Virus record (IMG/VR): IMGVR_UViG_3300031673_000192
Span: 1 to 39,369 of that record
DNA from: a virus
Strand: one strand, 5' to 3'
Length of the DNA: 39,369 bases
Part shown: piece by piece, positions 14,347-22,220 of the stretch
How positions within the stretch are numbered: position 1 is the first letter of the stretch
How the letters are laid out: every line of letters starts with the position of its first letter
The notes under the pieces: model-generated
Database searches by the model: none
Told to the model about the DNA's origin: nothing
The model's input: the letters and a program-made list of their open reading frames with translations, nothing else
Made by a program: the position numbers and the translations under genes

Positions 14347-15101
14347 TGCCTGTATTCTGCTCTAATCTCCCCAACGATCAGGACATGATAAAAGCCCTCG
14401 GCTCTATTGCCGTCCCTTGCCCCCTGTTCACCGACTGTGCTTTCTGGGGTAAGGGCGAGAACGACACCGCACTCACGATCGGGGTTGAACGTAAGAAGAT
14501 CGGCGACCTCGTTCAGTGCATCAATGATGGTCGCCTTCTGCACCAAGCGCAGATAGTCAAGGAGAACGGGATAGATGTCTTTATTGTCATCGCGGAGGGC
14601 AGAGTCCGTTCTAATCCTGATGACGGGTTGCTGGAGATACCGGTCTGGGGCATCAATCCCCGAACCCTACATCGTGCCGAGATCTGGACTCCGGTAAAAC
14701 CGACAATAACCTACAGTCGGTTCGACCAGTTCCTCACCGAGTTGCATCGTGATGCCGGGATAATGATTAAGCGAACGGAGGATGTTAAGGAGACAGTATC
14801 TGTTATTAAAGCGCTGTGGGATAACTACCAAACCCCTCCCGACAGGCACCAGTCCCTGAAGCAGATATTCAAGCCACCGATGCCGACTGTTCAGCTTGTC
14901 AGACCGAGTTTTGTCCGCCGGGTGGCGAGCGAGTTAAAGGGTGTAGGTTGGGAAAAGTCGGCGGATATTGCTCACAGGTTCTCGTCTGTAGCCGAGATGG
15001 TCGGTGCTACCGAGAAGGACTGGCTGTCTGTTCCTGGTATTGGTAAGAAACTAGCTAAGAGTATTGTGTCGGAACTACATAACGGGGGAGGAGACAAATG
15101 A
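14346..15101 (+). CDS. ERCC4-type nuclease with helix-hairpin-helix
   Basis: 251 aa. VERKKIGDLV (E48-R49-K50...D54) is the ERKxxxD signature of XPF/MUS81-family nucleases, and the C-terminus (about 190-245) is a tandem HhH region with VPGIGKKLAKSI. These enzymes cut branched or flapped DNA. The stop of the methyltransferase and this start overlap (TGATG). With the nuclease and ATPase upstream it completes a recombination set and may resolve joint molecules. Confidence 0.85.
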   Translation: MPVFCSNLPNDQDMIKALGSIAVPCPLFTDCAFWGKGENDTALTIGVERKKIGDLVQCINDGRLLHQAQIVKENGIDVFIVIAEGRVRSNPDDGLLEIPVWGINPRTLHRAEIWTPVKPTITYSRFDQFLTELHRDAGIMIKRTEDVKETVSVIKALWDNYQTPPDRHQSLKQIFKPPMPTVQLVRPSFVRRVASELKGVGWEKSADIAHRFSSVAEMVGATEKDWLSVPGIGKKLAKSIVSELHNGGGDK

Positions 15102-15415
15102 TAGAGGAAGTTAGAAGGAGACTACGACCTCTCTCCAAGCAGGAGAAGCAGAAGAGGAAGCTGTCTGCGTTGGAATCCCGAGCCTCGTCTCTCGAGGAGA
15201 AAGCTGCGTATGCTGAGAAGGAAGCTCAAGTCAGGAAGCGGATACGGGATGCCGAGGACAAGATAAGGGAGAATCAGCCACGGAGTGCGTTTGACTTCGA
15301 TTCTGTCGGTAGTTTATGGGGGAGAGTGCCTACCCCAATAAAGTTTTTCTCAGTGATAGGCCTACTGGTAGTAGTACTATTGCTGGTTGGGAAGGCGTGT
15401 ACCAGTAGCGGGTAA
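15098..15415 (+). CDS. Coiled-coil protein with C-terminal membrane anchor
   Basis: 105 aa. Residues about 10-65 are a highly charged coiled coil (KQEKQKRKLSALESRASSLE onward). Residues 80-100 (IKFFSVIGLLVVVLLLVG) are a transmembrane helix close to the C-terminus, so the coil should face the cytoplasm. It overlaps the ERCC4 gene by ATGA. It might tether replication or recombination proteins to the membrane, or be a spanin- or holin-like protein; no family is recognised. Confidence 0.5.
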   Translation: MIEEVRRRLRPLSKQEKQKRKLSALESRASSLEEKAAYAEKEAQVRKRIRDAEDKIRENQPRSAFDFDSVGSLWGRVPTPIKFFSVIGLLVVVLLLVGKACTSSG

Positions 15416-15446
15416 AAAATAACCCGAAAAATAACCCTCTAACCTC

Positions 15447-15475
15447 TTGACAAATGTGCTGTGCTGTGTTATAGT
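15447..15475 (+). promoter_or_regulatory. Extended -10 promoter for the methyltransferase-nuclease fusion
   Basis: TTGACA (15447-15452), 17 bp, TATAGT (15470-15475), preceded by TGT. It lies in the gap before the 15511 gene. Confidence 0.82.
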
Positions 15476-15510
15476 GTGTGGTAGATATATAAGAAAAGGG
15501 GGAACCAAAA

Positions 15511-16854
15511 ATGAAAACCAGTGTGTTCTACCACGGAGATTGTCTGACGGTATTAAGTCACGATGTAGAGTCTCAGTCCATAGACCTGATTTATCTTGAC
15601 CCGCCCTTCTTCACGGGTAAGGTGCAGAGAGGGGTGGTGAAAGCTAATGCTTGGACACCGGAGGCGATGGAGGTATCCTATGATGACAGTAGGGCGTTCT
15701 GGAGCAAACAGGGTTACTCCGTCAGTGCCCCTGGGTGGTTAAAAGAGTTGGGGAGATTGCGCCCCGATTTTGCCAAGTATCTTTACTATATGCGATTGAG
15801 ACTCCAGCAGTGCCACAGAGTTCTGAAGCAAACTGGTAGCATCTACCTGCATTGCGATGAGAAGGCAAGCCACTATCTGAAGATGATTATGGATGAGATA
15901 TTCGGGTGGGAGAACTTTAGAAATGAGTTGGTATGGTGCTACAAGGGTGGAAACGCAACCAACAAGTTCAGGAAGAAGCATGATATTATCCTGTTCTACA
16001 CGAAATCAAGCAAGTACACGTTCAACAGTGATGCGATAAGGATACCCTACTCCGAAAAAATACAAGCAGTTGCTCATACTGACCCTGACGGGAGGCGATA
16101 TTACAAGACTGGACAGAACGAGTCAGGTAAGGTTTATCTGCACCCGGACGGGCAGTTGCCTTACGATTGGTGGGATGACATACCATCATCTACAGCGTCT
16201 CATGGCAACGAAATGTTGGGCTACCCTACACAGAAGCCTTTAACCTTGTTAGAGCGAGTCATCAATGCTTCAAGCCGTCCCAACGATGTCCTTCTTGACC
16301 CATTCTGTGGTTGCGGGACGGCGGTAGTGGCAGCACAGAAGCTAGGTCGGAAGTGGATAGGGATAGACGCTAGCAACCAAGCTATCAGTGCTACCCAGAG
16401 CAGGTGTAATCAGCTCCCCAATAACTTGGGGGCGGGCCTGATAAGCGAGCCTGTTATTGAGCGAGACTTAGAGGCAGTAAAGAGGCTAAAGCCACTAGAG
16501 TTCGAAGCATGGGTCAATGAGTTCTATGGAGCGACCAAGCCTAATCCAGACCGAGGTGTAGATGGGATAACCCCTGACGGCATTCCCATCCAGACCAAAA
16601 CTTTCTTAGTAAAGTATAATGTGCTCCAGCAATTTGCAACCGCCGTTGAGACACATCCTGTCGTACACCAACCAGTCAAAAGGGCGATTATCGTTTCCCA
16701 AGTCGGGTTCGATGATAGTGCTAGGTCGGAGCGGGATGCACTGAAGAGGGGACTAGAGATTGAGTTGATTACCTCTGATGGGATGCTGAACTTTGACGTG
16801 GCTAAACGGGTAGATACGATGAAGTGGCAGAATAGGCAGAGAGTGGTAAAATGA
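15511..16854 (+). CDS. DNA methyltransferase fused to a restriction-endonuclease-like domain
   Basis: 447 aa. The methylase half has DLIYLDPPFFTGK (DPPF at 30-33) and LLDPFCGCGTAVVAAQKLGR (motif I, from 261), beta order. The C-terminal 120 residues contain LEFEAWVNEFYGA and RGVDGITPDGIPIQTK (D351, Q361-x-K363), a PD-(D/E)XK/Mrr-like site with Gln in the usual Glu position. A one-chain restriction-modification enzyme is one reading; a methylase with a DNA-binding relic is another. It has its own promoter, unlike the other three methylases. RBS AAAAGGGGGAA. Confidence 0.85.
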   Translation: MKTSVFYHGDCLTVLSHDVESQSIDLIYLDPPFFTGKVQRGVVKANAWTPEAMEVSYDDSRAFWSKQGYSVSAPGWLKELGRLRPDFAKYLYYMRLRLQQCHRVLKQTGSIYLHCDEKASHYLKMIMDEIFGWENFRNELVWCYKGGNATNKFRKKHDIILFYTKSSKYTFNSDAIRIPYSEKIQAVAHTDPDGRRYYKTGQNESGKVYLHPDGQLPYDWWDDIPSSTASHGNEMLGYPTQKPLTLLERVINASSRPNDVLLDPFCGCGTAVVAAQKLGRKWIGIDASNQAISATQSRCNQLPNNLGAGLISEPVIERDLEAVKRLKPLEFEAWVNEFYGATKPNPDRGVDGITPDGIPIQTKTFLVKYNVLQQFATAVETHPVVHQPVKRAIIVSQVGFDDSARSERDALKRGLEIELITSDGMLNFDVAKRVDTMKWQNRQRVVK

Positions 16855-17045
16855 CTACAGGCAATAATAACGACACCGTAGTCCTTTGCCCCGAATGTGG
16901 TTCCAAGATGCACCGTATGGGCAAGGTCTGGTCGGGTAGGCACTTAGTTCAAAGGTATCGGTGTCCCAAGTGCGGGAGAACCTATGCACCGACAACTGAC
17001 CCGCAATCAAATAGTAAGGAGACTAACGATAATGCTATTCATTAA
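16851..17045 (+). CDS. Transposase-type zinc ribbon protein
   Basis: 64 aa, coupled to the fusion gene by ATGA. CPECGSKM and RYRCPKCGRTY are two CxxC knuckles in the arrangement seen in the N-terminal zinc ribbon of IS1/InsA-like transposases (C-x2-C, G, RY-x-C-x2-C-G-R). No catalytic transposase domain is present, so it is probably a stand-alone DNA-binding zinc ribbon. Related proteins appear at 21910 and 25620. Confidence 0.65.
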   Translation: MTTGNNNDTVVLCPECGSKMHRMGKVWSGRHLVQRYRCPKCGRTYAPTTDPQSNSKETNDNAIH

Positions 17046-17217
17046 CAGGCTTACAAAACCAGGTGATATAAAGCGAGTGGAACTGCGTTCCGATACCGTC
17101 CGAGTAGTCTTGAGAGACGGGACGGAGCGGTTATACAAAGACAACGAACCTCGTTACAGAGATCAAGCTGACTACGGTAGTTTGGACGCACAGACAGATA
17201 GTAGGAAGGAGGGTTAG
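17032..17217 (+). CDS. Unknown 61-aa protein
   Basis: ATG 17032 follows AAGGAG by 10 nt; the upstream in-frame ATG 16984 lies inside the zinc-ribbon gene. Short beta-strands (DIKRVELRSDTVRVVLRDGT) and a charged C-terminus. The pattern of a strand pair ending in RDGT/TDG resembles the 13328 protein, but the similarity is too short to call homology. Confidence 0.45.
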   Translation: MLFINRLTKPGDIKRVELRSDTVRVVLRDGTERLYKDNEPRYRDQADYGSLDAQTDSRKEG

Positions 17218-17221
17218 TAAG

Positions 17222-17437
17222 GTGGCGATTTACGATAAAGAACACGGATTGCAGTCAATACTTGACGCTACGCTAGGCGAATACGGCACTAAGGGGTTCG
17301 AGTTAGTAGAGCCGGATGACCACGTGCTGGAGCTTCACTACCACGACGATGTAGTGGCTCGGTTCCTACAGGCTGGCGCGACTATCCCAATGGTGCGAGA
17401 CGCCTGCCGAGAACACCTAGAGGGTTTGGCAGGTTAG
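17222..17437 (+). CDS. Unknown acidic 71-aa protein
   Basis: GTG start with GGAGG 10 nt upstream. Acidic and His-rich (DDHVLELHYHDDVVARFL). A C-terminal helix pair (TIPMVRDACREHLEGL) follows. No family recognised. It ends 2 bp before the phosphoesterase gene. Confidence 0.5.
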   Translation: MAIYDKEHGLQSILDATLGEYGTKGFELVEPDDHVLELHYHDDVVARFLQAGATIPMVRDACREHLEGLAG

Positions 17438-17439
17438 AG

Positions 17440-18039
17440 ATGGCTGGTCCGCTTTCTGCCGATCCTGTGGTCATACACGTGACGGAGAGTGAGTTGTCGC
17501 ACACGTGGCTGTTCTCCGACCCGCACTTTGATCACGAGAACATTACACGCTACTGCGACCGGCCGTTCCGATCTGTGTCCGAGATGAATAATGTTATACT
17601 GGATAATTGGAGGCGGTGTATTGCCGACGATGATTTGGTGTTCTTTCTCGGCGATATGTGCTTTGGTCGCGGTGCTCGCTCCGCCCGCTGGTGGTTATCG
17701 CAACTCTCCGGTAGGAAGGTGTACATAAAGGGTAGTCACGACAAGGGCATTCGTCCGACGTCGGTTCTGGGGGATGGTGTTGTCAGTATTGGGTTGTCTG
17801 CTATCATAGTAACTGACACGCTGTCCGTCTTGGTCGTTCACGAACCGAGTCCTCTATTCATCCCGTACTGGTGGCGTGGATGGGTGGTTCATGGGCATGT
17901 TCATAACAACAAGCCCTATATCTACAAGCGACGCTTTCTCGCTGGAGGTCGCGTGAATGTTAGTGCTGATGTTATCGAGTTTGCCCCAGTTGCTTTGCGT
18001 AAGGTATTAGACGATATCGAGAGGTTCCGGGGTGCCTAG
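17440..18039 (+). CDS. Calcineurin-like metallophosphoesterase
   Basis: 199 aa. FSDPHFDHENI (D27, H29), FLGDMCFG (G71-D72), GSHDKG (in the place of GNHD, residues 98-101) and VVHGHVHNN give the five metallophosphoesterase blocks in order, binding two metals. The Asn-to-Ser change in GNHD alters a usual metal ligand, so activity may be shifted. Small phage members act on phosphodiesters or nucleotides. It overlaps the polymerase start by 8 nt. Confidence 0.82.
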   Translation: MAGPLSADPVVIHVTESELSHTWLFSDPHFDHENITRYCDRPFRSVSEMNNVILDNWRRCIADDDLVFFLGDMCFGRGARSARWWLSQLSGRKVYIKGSHDKGIRPTSVLGDGVVSIGLSAIIVTDTLSVLVVHEPSPLFIPYWWRGWVVHGHVHNNKPYIYKRRFLAGGRVNVSADVIEFAPVALRKVLDDIERFRGA

Positions 18040-20734
18040 CTATTACCGTCGCCCCGCGCCCTCCTTGCCTCCTGCCGAGTCTCTCCCCTTCCCGGGCAAC
18101 CTTGTCCGGCAGTGTTCGGACTGTGAGTTGCGCGCAAGTTGCACTGCCCCTGTTCCGGGTGAAGGTGCCGTTCCTGCATCTGTTATGTTTCTGGGACAGA
18201 ACCCAGGTAAAGAAGAGGACGAGTGGGGAGAGCCATTCATCGGCAAGGATGGTCGGCAACTTGAGTCTCTGCTTTTCCAGTGTGGGTTGAACAGGGAGGA
18301 TGTCTATATTACCAACGTCGTGAAGTGCCTGACTCGTGGCAACACTCCCCCGAAGCCCGGTCCTGTGGGTGCTTGTGCTAAGTGGCTCAATATCGAGTTG
18401 TCTATCGTCCAACCGCAGATTATTGTGGCTATGGGTGCTTTCGCTATCCGTGCGATATTGGGGAACGATGCTGACACGGTGGAGCACCTCCATGGACGAC
18501 CTATCGAGAAGGACGGCAGGATTATACTTCCCGTCTACCACCCCGCCGCTGGTCTTCATGACACATCCACCCTGCGCTTTATCTACGAGGATTTCCAAGT
18601 GTTGCGAGGGTTGCTTCGGGGGAAGTCGGTCTCGGACTATATGGTAAGAGACGAGTACCCAAATCCTGATTATCAAGTACTGGATACACCTGAGAAGCTG
18701 TATCGTGTCGCGTCGACTTTCAAGGGTTTTGGCCAAGTTGCCGTAGACACTGAATCCGTCAAGCAGGATTCGGAGTTGTGGAGTGTTCAGGCGAGTGTGG
18801 CGCCCGGGCGTGGATTCTTTATTCCAGCTAAGGTTTATCGGAGCGGAGTTAGTAGTACAGCGAGCTGGGGTCATATCATAGTCCACTACTACCTTCACGA
18901 TATTAAATGGTTGGATATCCCCGGTAATGATTTCACAGATACAATGGTTTCTGCCTACCTATTAGGGTTGCCACAAGGGTTAAAGACGCTCGCCCAGAAC
19001 CTGTGCGGGGTAAAGATGGTCGATTACTCCGAAGTGGTTCGTCCTGGGCAACACAGGATCGCTTTGGACTACCTTACTGAGGCGTCTAAGCGGGAGTGGC
19101 CGGACCCACCCGAGCTGGAGGAGACCAAGTGGAATAACAAGCAAGGGAGAATTGTTACTCGCGTCAAGCACCCATGGCATATATCCCGCAAGATAGCCAA
19201 GATGTTCAAGGATATGGAGAAGGGCGAGGATATTGATCTGTGGGACAAGTGGCGTAAGATACCCGATACCGAACGTGAGTGTGTAGAGAAGGTGCTGGAT
19301 ACTATGCCGGAGTCGTCTCTCGTCGATATCCCCTTTGAGGATGCTGTGCGGTACGCGACCCGTGATGCAGACACCACTCTTCGTGTCAAGCTAAAAATGG
19401 AGCAACTTATCCACGAGGCAGGGCTGGACTTCGTGCTGTGGATGGACACCAACATACTCCCGATGGTCAGGGAGATGATGGACACGGGTATGGCAGTTGA
19501 CCTCGACCACTTCCGCAACTTATCCGTAGATTATGACGCCCGGATGCGGGCGAAGGCCTCGGAGGTGGCTTCGGTGGTTGGTCATCCATTCAATCCATCC
19601 AGTTCCAAGCAGGTCGCCGAGGTAGTATACAACGAGCTGGGTTTCAAACCGACTAGGACTACAGCGACAGGGCTAATCAGCACGGATGATCAGGAACTGA
19701 AAAAGACCGGGCATCCTGTAGCTAAGGGAGTTATTGAGTATCGTCGACTGAGCAAGATGAAGGGGACTTACTCGGACGCTCTGCTAGAGTGGGCTAGACC
19801 TAGCAAGGCTGGTATTCCTAGAGTCCATACGACCTTGAAAACGACCAGAGTAGAGACGGGAAGACTGGCTAGCGCGGACCCGAACTTGCAGAACATCCCG
19901 ACTAGGAGTAAAGAGGGTAAGGCGATTAAGAGCGGGTTCGTTGCCCCTGATGGTCGGCTGTTGGCTGAGGGGGATCTGGCTCAGATAGAGATGTGTACGC
20001 AAGCCCATCTTGCGCGGTGTCGAGGTTTAATAGAGCTATTCCTGCGCGGGGACGATCCGCACACCTTGACCGCCTCCGAGATATTTGGCGTGCCATACGA
20101 GGAGGCTGGGAAGGAGAAGTATCGGTACCCTACCAAACGGGCCAACTTCGGAGTTATCTACATGATTGGCGCGAAGGGGTTGTCGGCGCAGATAGCAGAG
20201 TATATTGCCGACTTGGAGATGGAGGGGGAGCCTGTCGACATCGAGCCGTGGACGGAGCAAGACTGCGAGAAGTTTATTGCCGACTGGTACGAGCTATACC
20301 CCGAAGTCAGGGATTACCAGCTGGAGATGGCAGCTATGGCACGCAGGTACGGGTATGTTGCTGATATGTTCGGTCGTCGGCGGTTCATTCCTGAGGTGTC
20401 TTGCCCTGTGCGGTCAGTGCAGGAGTCTGGTCTGAGGATGGCGGCCAACATGCCCGTCACATCGTCAGCTCAAGGTATTATAAAACTGGCTATGGGTGAA
20501 TTGTGGCGAGGACTACCGAGAACAGGTTGGCGGGATAAGGCGGGATGGTTGATGCAGATCCACGACAGTCTTATAGTGGAACTGGAGGACGACCCTGAGT
20601 TCGTGCGAGAGTTCCTCGTTTGGATGCGAGGTATCATGACAGGTGTCGTGAAACTGGAGGTACCCGTGAAAGTGGATTTCAAGGTGGGTAAAAAATGGGG
20701 TTCTTTGGCGAAATACAGTTTGGAGGAGAAATAA
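18032..20734 (+). CDS. Uracil-DNA glycosylase / family A DNA polymerase fusion
   Basis: 900 aa from GTG 18032. Residues 20-200 are a family 4-type uracil-DNA glycosylase: FLGQNPGKEEDEWGEPFIGK, cysteines C28-x2-C31 with C99-x15-C115 (Fe-S spacing of family 4) and HPAAG at 170. Residues 230-450 are the 3'-5' exonuclease: VDTES (D239, E241) and YATRD (Y441, D445), but Exo II reads HDIKWLD, lacking the usual N-x3-D. The polymerase has motif A GDLAQIEMC (D648, E653), motif B K702-x3-F706-x3-Y710 and motif C QIHDSLIVE. It is almost certainly the replicative polymerase. The fusion may bind or remove uracil at the fork. Confidence 0.95.
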   Translation: MPSYYRRPAPSLPPAESLPFPGNLVRQCSDCELRASCTAPVPGEGAVPASVMFLGQNPGKEEDEWGEPFIGKDGRQLESLLFQCGLNREDVYITNVVKCLTRGNTPPKPGPVGACAKWLNIELSIVQPQIIVAMGAFAIRAILGNDADTVEHLHGRPIEKDGRIILPVYHPAAGLHDTSTLRFIYEDFQVLRGLLRGKSVSDYMVRDEYPNPDYQVLDTPEKLYRVASTFKGFGQVAVDTESVKQDSELWSVQASVAPGRGFFIPAKVYRSGVSSTASWGHIIVHYYLHDIKWLDIPGNDFTDTMVSAYLLGLPQGLKTLAQNLCGVKMVDYSEVVRPGQHRIALDYLTEASKREWPDPPELEETKWNNKQGRIVTRVKHPWHISRKIAKMFKDMEKGEDIDLWDKWRKIPDTERECVEKVLDTMPESSLVDIPFEDAVRYATRDADTTLRVKLKMEQLIHEAGLDFVLWMDTNILPMVREMMDTGMAVDLDHFRNLSVDYDARMRAKASEVASVVGHPFNPSSSKQVAEVVYNELGFKPTRTTATGLISTDDQELKKTGHPVAKGVIEYRRLSKMKGTYSDALLEWARPSKAGIPRVHTTLKTTRVETGRLASADPNLQNIPTRSKEGKAIKSGFVAPDGRLLAEGDLAQIEMCTQAHLARCRGLIELFLRGDDPHTLTASEIFGVPYEEAGKEKYRYPTKRANFGVIYMIGAKGLSAQIAEYIADLEMEGEPVDIEPWTEQDCEKFIADWYELYPEVRDYQLEMAAMARRYGYVADMFGRRRFIPEVSCPVRSVQESGLRMAANMPVTSSAQGIIKLAMGELWRGLPRTGWRDKAGWLMQIHDSLIVELEDDPEFVREFLVWMRGIMTGVVKLEVPVKVDFKVGKKWGSLAKYSLEEK

Positions 20735-21201
20735 TGACAACAGAAGGGTTTACATTAGCGGAGTTGAAAGCACAGATAATGATTGTTGCCGAGGCCCGGT
20801 CAGGAACAGCGAAGCTCAAAAGGCAAAGGGATTTACTGCTGGAGAATTGGAATAAGAATAATCAAGAGCTTCTGGATGACCTGACACAGGCTGGAGCAAG
20901 TGTGGCTGTAGAGGAGTCAAAGTTACGGGAACTTACTCTCAGGGTATATAGGGAAACAGGGAGTAAATCTCCAGCCGAAGGCGTGGGTGTCAGGGAAATA
21001 ACGACCTATAGCTACGACGGTGCGGAAGCCTTCAAGTGGGCTGTCGAACACAAGATGGCACTCAAACTTGATGATACAGCATTTAAGGCTATAGCTAAGG
21101 CTCAGATTAAGACAGACCCGATACCGTTTGTGGCTTGTTTGGTAGAACCGCAGGCAACAATAGCCACTGATTTGAGTAAGGTGTTAGAGGAGAATGAATA
21201 G
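20734..21201 (+). CDS. Unknown protein following the polymerase, coiled-coil N-terminus
   Basis: 155 aa from ATG 20734, which shares a base with the polymerase stop (TAATG). Residues 10-75 are a long helix (KLKRQRDLLLENWNKNNQEL), then VGVREITTYSYDGAEAFKWA, a helical stretch and IPFVACLVEPQATIATDLSK. The layout recalls conserved phage proteins of unknown function that sit near replication genes. A nuclease inhibitor of the Gam type is possible from the coiled coil, but I see no specific motif. Confidence 0.5.
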   Translation: MTTEGFTLAELKAQIMIVAEARSGTAKLKRQRDLLLENWNKNNQELLDDLTQAGASVAVEESKLRELTLRVYRETGSKSPAEGVGVREITTYSYDGAEAFKWAVEHKMALKLDDTAFKAIAKAQIKTDPIPFVACLVEPQATIATDLSKVLEENE

Positions 21202-21407
21202 TGGAAGTACCAACCGAGGAAGTACCGACTGAAGGAGTACCGATACTGGCTCAGTCCGACAATTATGTCCGCCTCGCCTCGACCACGCTCTATCGCGTTC
21301 CTGCCTGCTACCTGTCCCAAAAACCCGATTTGTCCAGCGAGAAGTGTCGGTTGTGCCCGGTGAGGAAGCAGTGCGAGCAGGGACAGCCCGTTGTGGTCAG
21401 GTCTTGA
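21201..21407 (+). CDS. Small Cys-rich protein, possible Fe-S or zinc binding
   Basis: 68 aa from GTG 21201, one base into the preceding stop. The N-terminus has imperfect VPTEEVPTEGVP repeats. Four cysteines occur as ACYLSQ...KCRLCPVRKQC (C-x13-C-x2-C-x5-C), an arrangement that could hold a metal or Fe-S cluster. It closes the replication operon and is followed by a terminator. Confidence 0.55.
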   Translation: MEVPTEEVPTEGVPILAQSDNYVRLASTTLYRVPACYLSQKPDLSSEKCRLCPVRKQCEQGQPVVVRS

Positions 21408-21432
21408 CAAGCACCCTCCTCCGTGGTATGGT
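21404..21432 (+). promoter_or_regulatory. Extended -10 promoter before a short terminated transcript
   Basis: TTGACA (21404-21409), 17 bp, TATGGT (21427-21432), preceded by TGG. The predicted start, about 21439, is only about 27 nt from the terminator stem. Confidence 0.75.
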
Positions 21433-21438
21433 TAGGTG

Positions 21439-21499
21439 AAGGGGTATCGGGTCTCTGCTTATCGTGGGGAGCTGGCTAAGGTCGGCTCCCCTTCTTTTT
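21439..21499 (+). ncRNA. Possible about 60-nt small RNA
   Basis: A promoter (21404-21432) and an intrinsic terminator (stem 21466-21491) enclose a transcript of roughly 60 nt that is not preceded by a gene. A 26-codon open frame from GTG 21436 runs through the terminator, but it has no ribosome-binding site. It may be a regulatory RNA, an attenuator or just a promoter facing a terminator. Confidence 0.4.
21466..21499 (+). terminator. Intrinsic terminator ending the replication module
   Basis: GGGGAGC (21466-21472) pairs with GCTCCCC (21485-21491), 12-nt loop, followed by TTCTTTTT. It separates the replication operon from the small-protein operon. Confidence 0.85.
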
Positions 21500-21529
21500 A
21501 TCCTTTTTATGGGTAGTTGGTGGGAGGGC

Positions 21530-21558
21530 TTGACAGGTGGGTATTTTGGTGGTATACT
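21530..21558 (+). promoter_or_regulatory. Extended -10 promoter of the small-protein operon
   Basis: TTGACA (21530-21535), 17 bp, TATACT (21553-21558), preceded by TGG. It drives the run of small genes from 21592. Confidence 0.85.
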
Positions 21559-21591
21559 GTGTGGTTAGCTGGTGTTAGGAGGAAGTAGATA

Positions 21592-21840
21592 ATGGCAAAG
21601 TATGCTTATACAAACCCACGGGAGAGGAGAGGGCGGTACAAGGTTGAGCCGTCCGTGTTCGCTGTACACAAGGACGAGACTGCCAGTGGGCGTTACCACG
21701 AGGTGTCTTGGGCACAGGACGGTAATCTAAACGCAGCAGGAAGACGGGGCGATGTCAAGAGGTTCCGTCTCTGGTCGCTAGCACGACGGTTCGCTAACCA
21801 GAAGGCGAAGGAGCTAGGGACTAAGGCAGTATTCTCTTGA
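21592..21840 (+). CDS. Unknown small basic protein
   Basis: 82 aa; start preceded by TTAGGAGGAAG. Rich in Arg and Tyr (NPRERRGRYKVEPSVFAVHK), with a C-terminal helix SLARRFANQKAKELGTKAVF. First gene of the small-protein operon. The pattern of a beta region followed by an xxARxFAxxxA helix recurs in the 24100 and 24450 proteins, so these may be distant paralogues. The 69 bp after it hold nothing visible. Confidence 0.55.
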   Translation: MAKYAYTNPRERRGRYKVEPSVFAVHKDETASGRYHEVSWAQDGNLNAAGRRGDVKRFRLWSLARRFANQKAKELGTKAVFS

Positions 21841-21909
21841 GGGTATCTGAATGGTTGTCCGATTACGGAGAGTTTAGCTAAATTTTAGTCTCAAGGGGAG
21901 GAAGTAAAG

Positions 21910-22107
21910 ATGGCAAAAACAGTACATAAAAACAAATACGGGGTGAAGTGTCCCAAGTGTGGGTCTACCTACGTTTGGAAAGTAGGGTTTGTCCCTACTA
22001 CTTCCGGGCGTAAGGATAGATTCAAGTGTACCGAATGTGGACACTCGTTCTACAGGGGACAGCCCGGCTCGATAGTCGGTGGACGGAAGTCTAGGAGCGG
22101 GAAGTAG
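21910..22107 (+). CDS. Zinc ribbon protein, transposase-ribbon type
   Basis: 65 aa. CPKCGSTYVWKVG and RFKCTECGHSFY give a four-cysteine ribbon like the 16851 and 25620 proteins, with a basic C-terminal tail (GGRKSRSGK). Likely a nucleic-acid-binding ribbon. RBS GAGGAAG. Confidence 0.65.
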   Translation: MAKTVHKNKYGVKCPKCGSTYVWKVGFVPTTSGRKDRFKCTECGHSFYRGQPGSIVGGRKSRSGK

Positions 22108-22123
22108 AGAGGAGGTAATCCAA

Positions 22124-22210
22124 ATGGGGGTATACAAATCACGGTACAGCGGAACCAAGACCATCGGGGGCAAGAAGTTTGACCTAGTATTCTGGTCGGA
22201 GAAGCGATAG
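22124..22210 (+). CDS. Small basic protein (28 aa)
   Basis: ATG 22124 follows GAGGAGGTAA at ideal spacing. The peptide starts MGVYKSRYSGTKTIGGKKFD and ends LVFWSEKR. The GGxKF...VFW pattern resembles the start of the 24100 protein. It is followed within 11 bp by the next gene with its own AGGAGGT site, so it fits the operon. Confidence 0.5.
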   Translation: MGVYKSRYSGTKTIGGKKFDLVFWSEKR

Positions 22211-22220
22211 GAGGTAAGAT

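Noticed and set aside
17972-18898. 308-codon minus-strand open frame
   Set aside because: It is antisense to the UDG domain of the polymerase, whose motifs are unambiguous.
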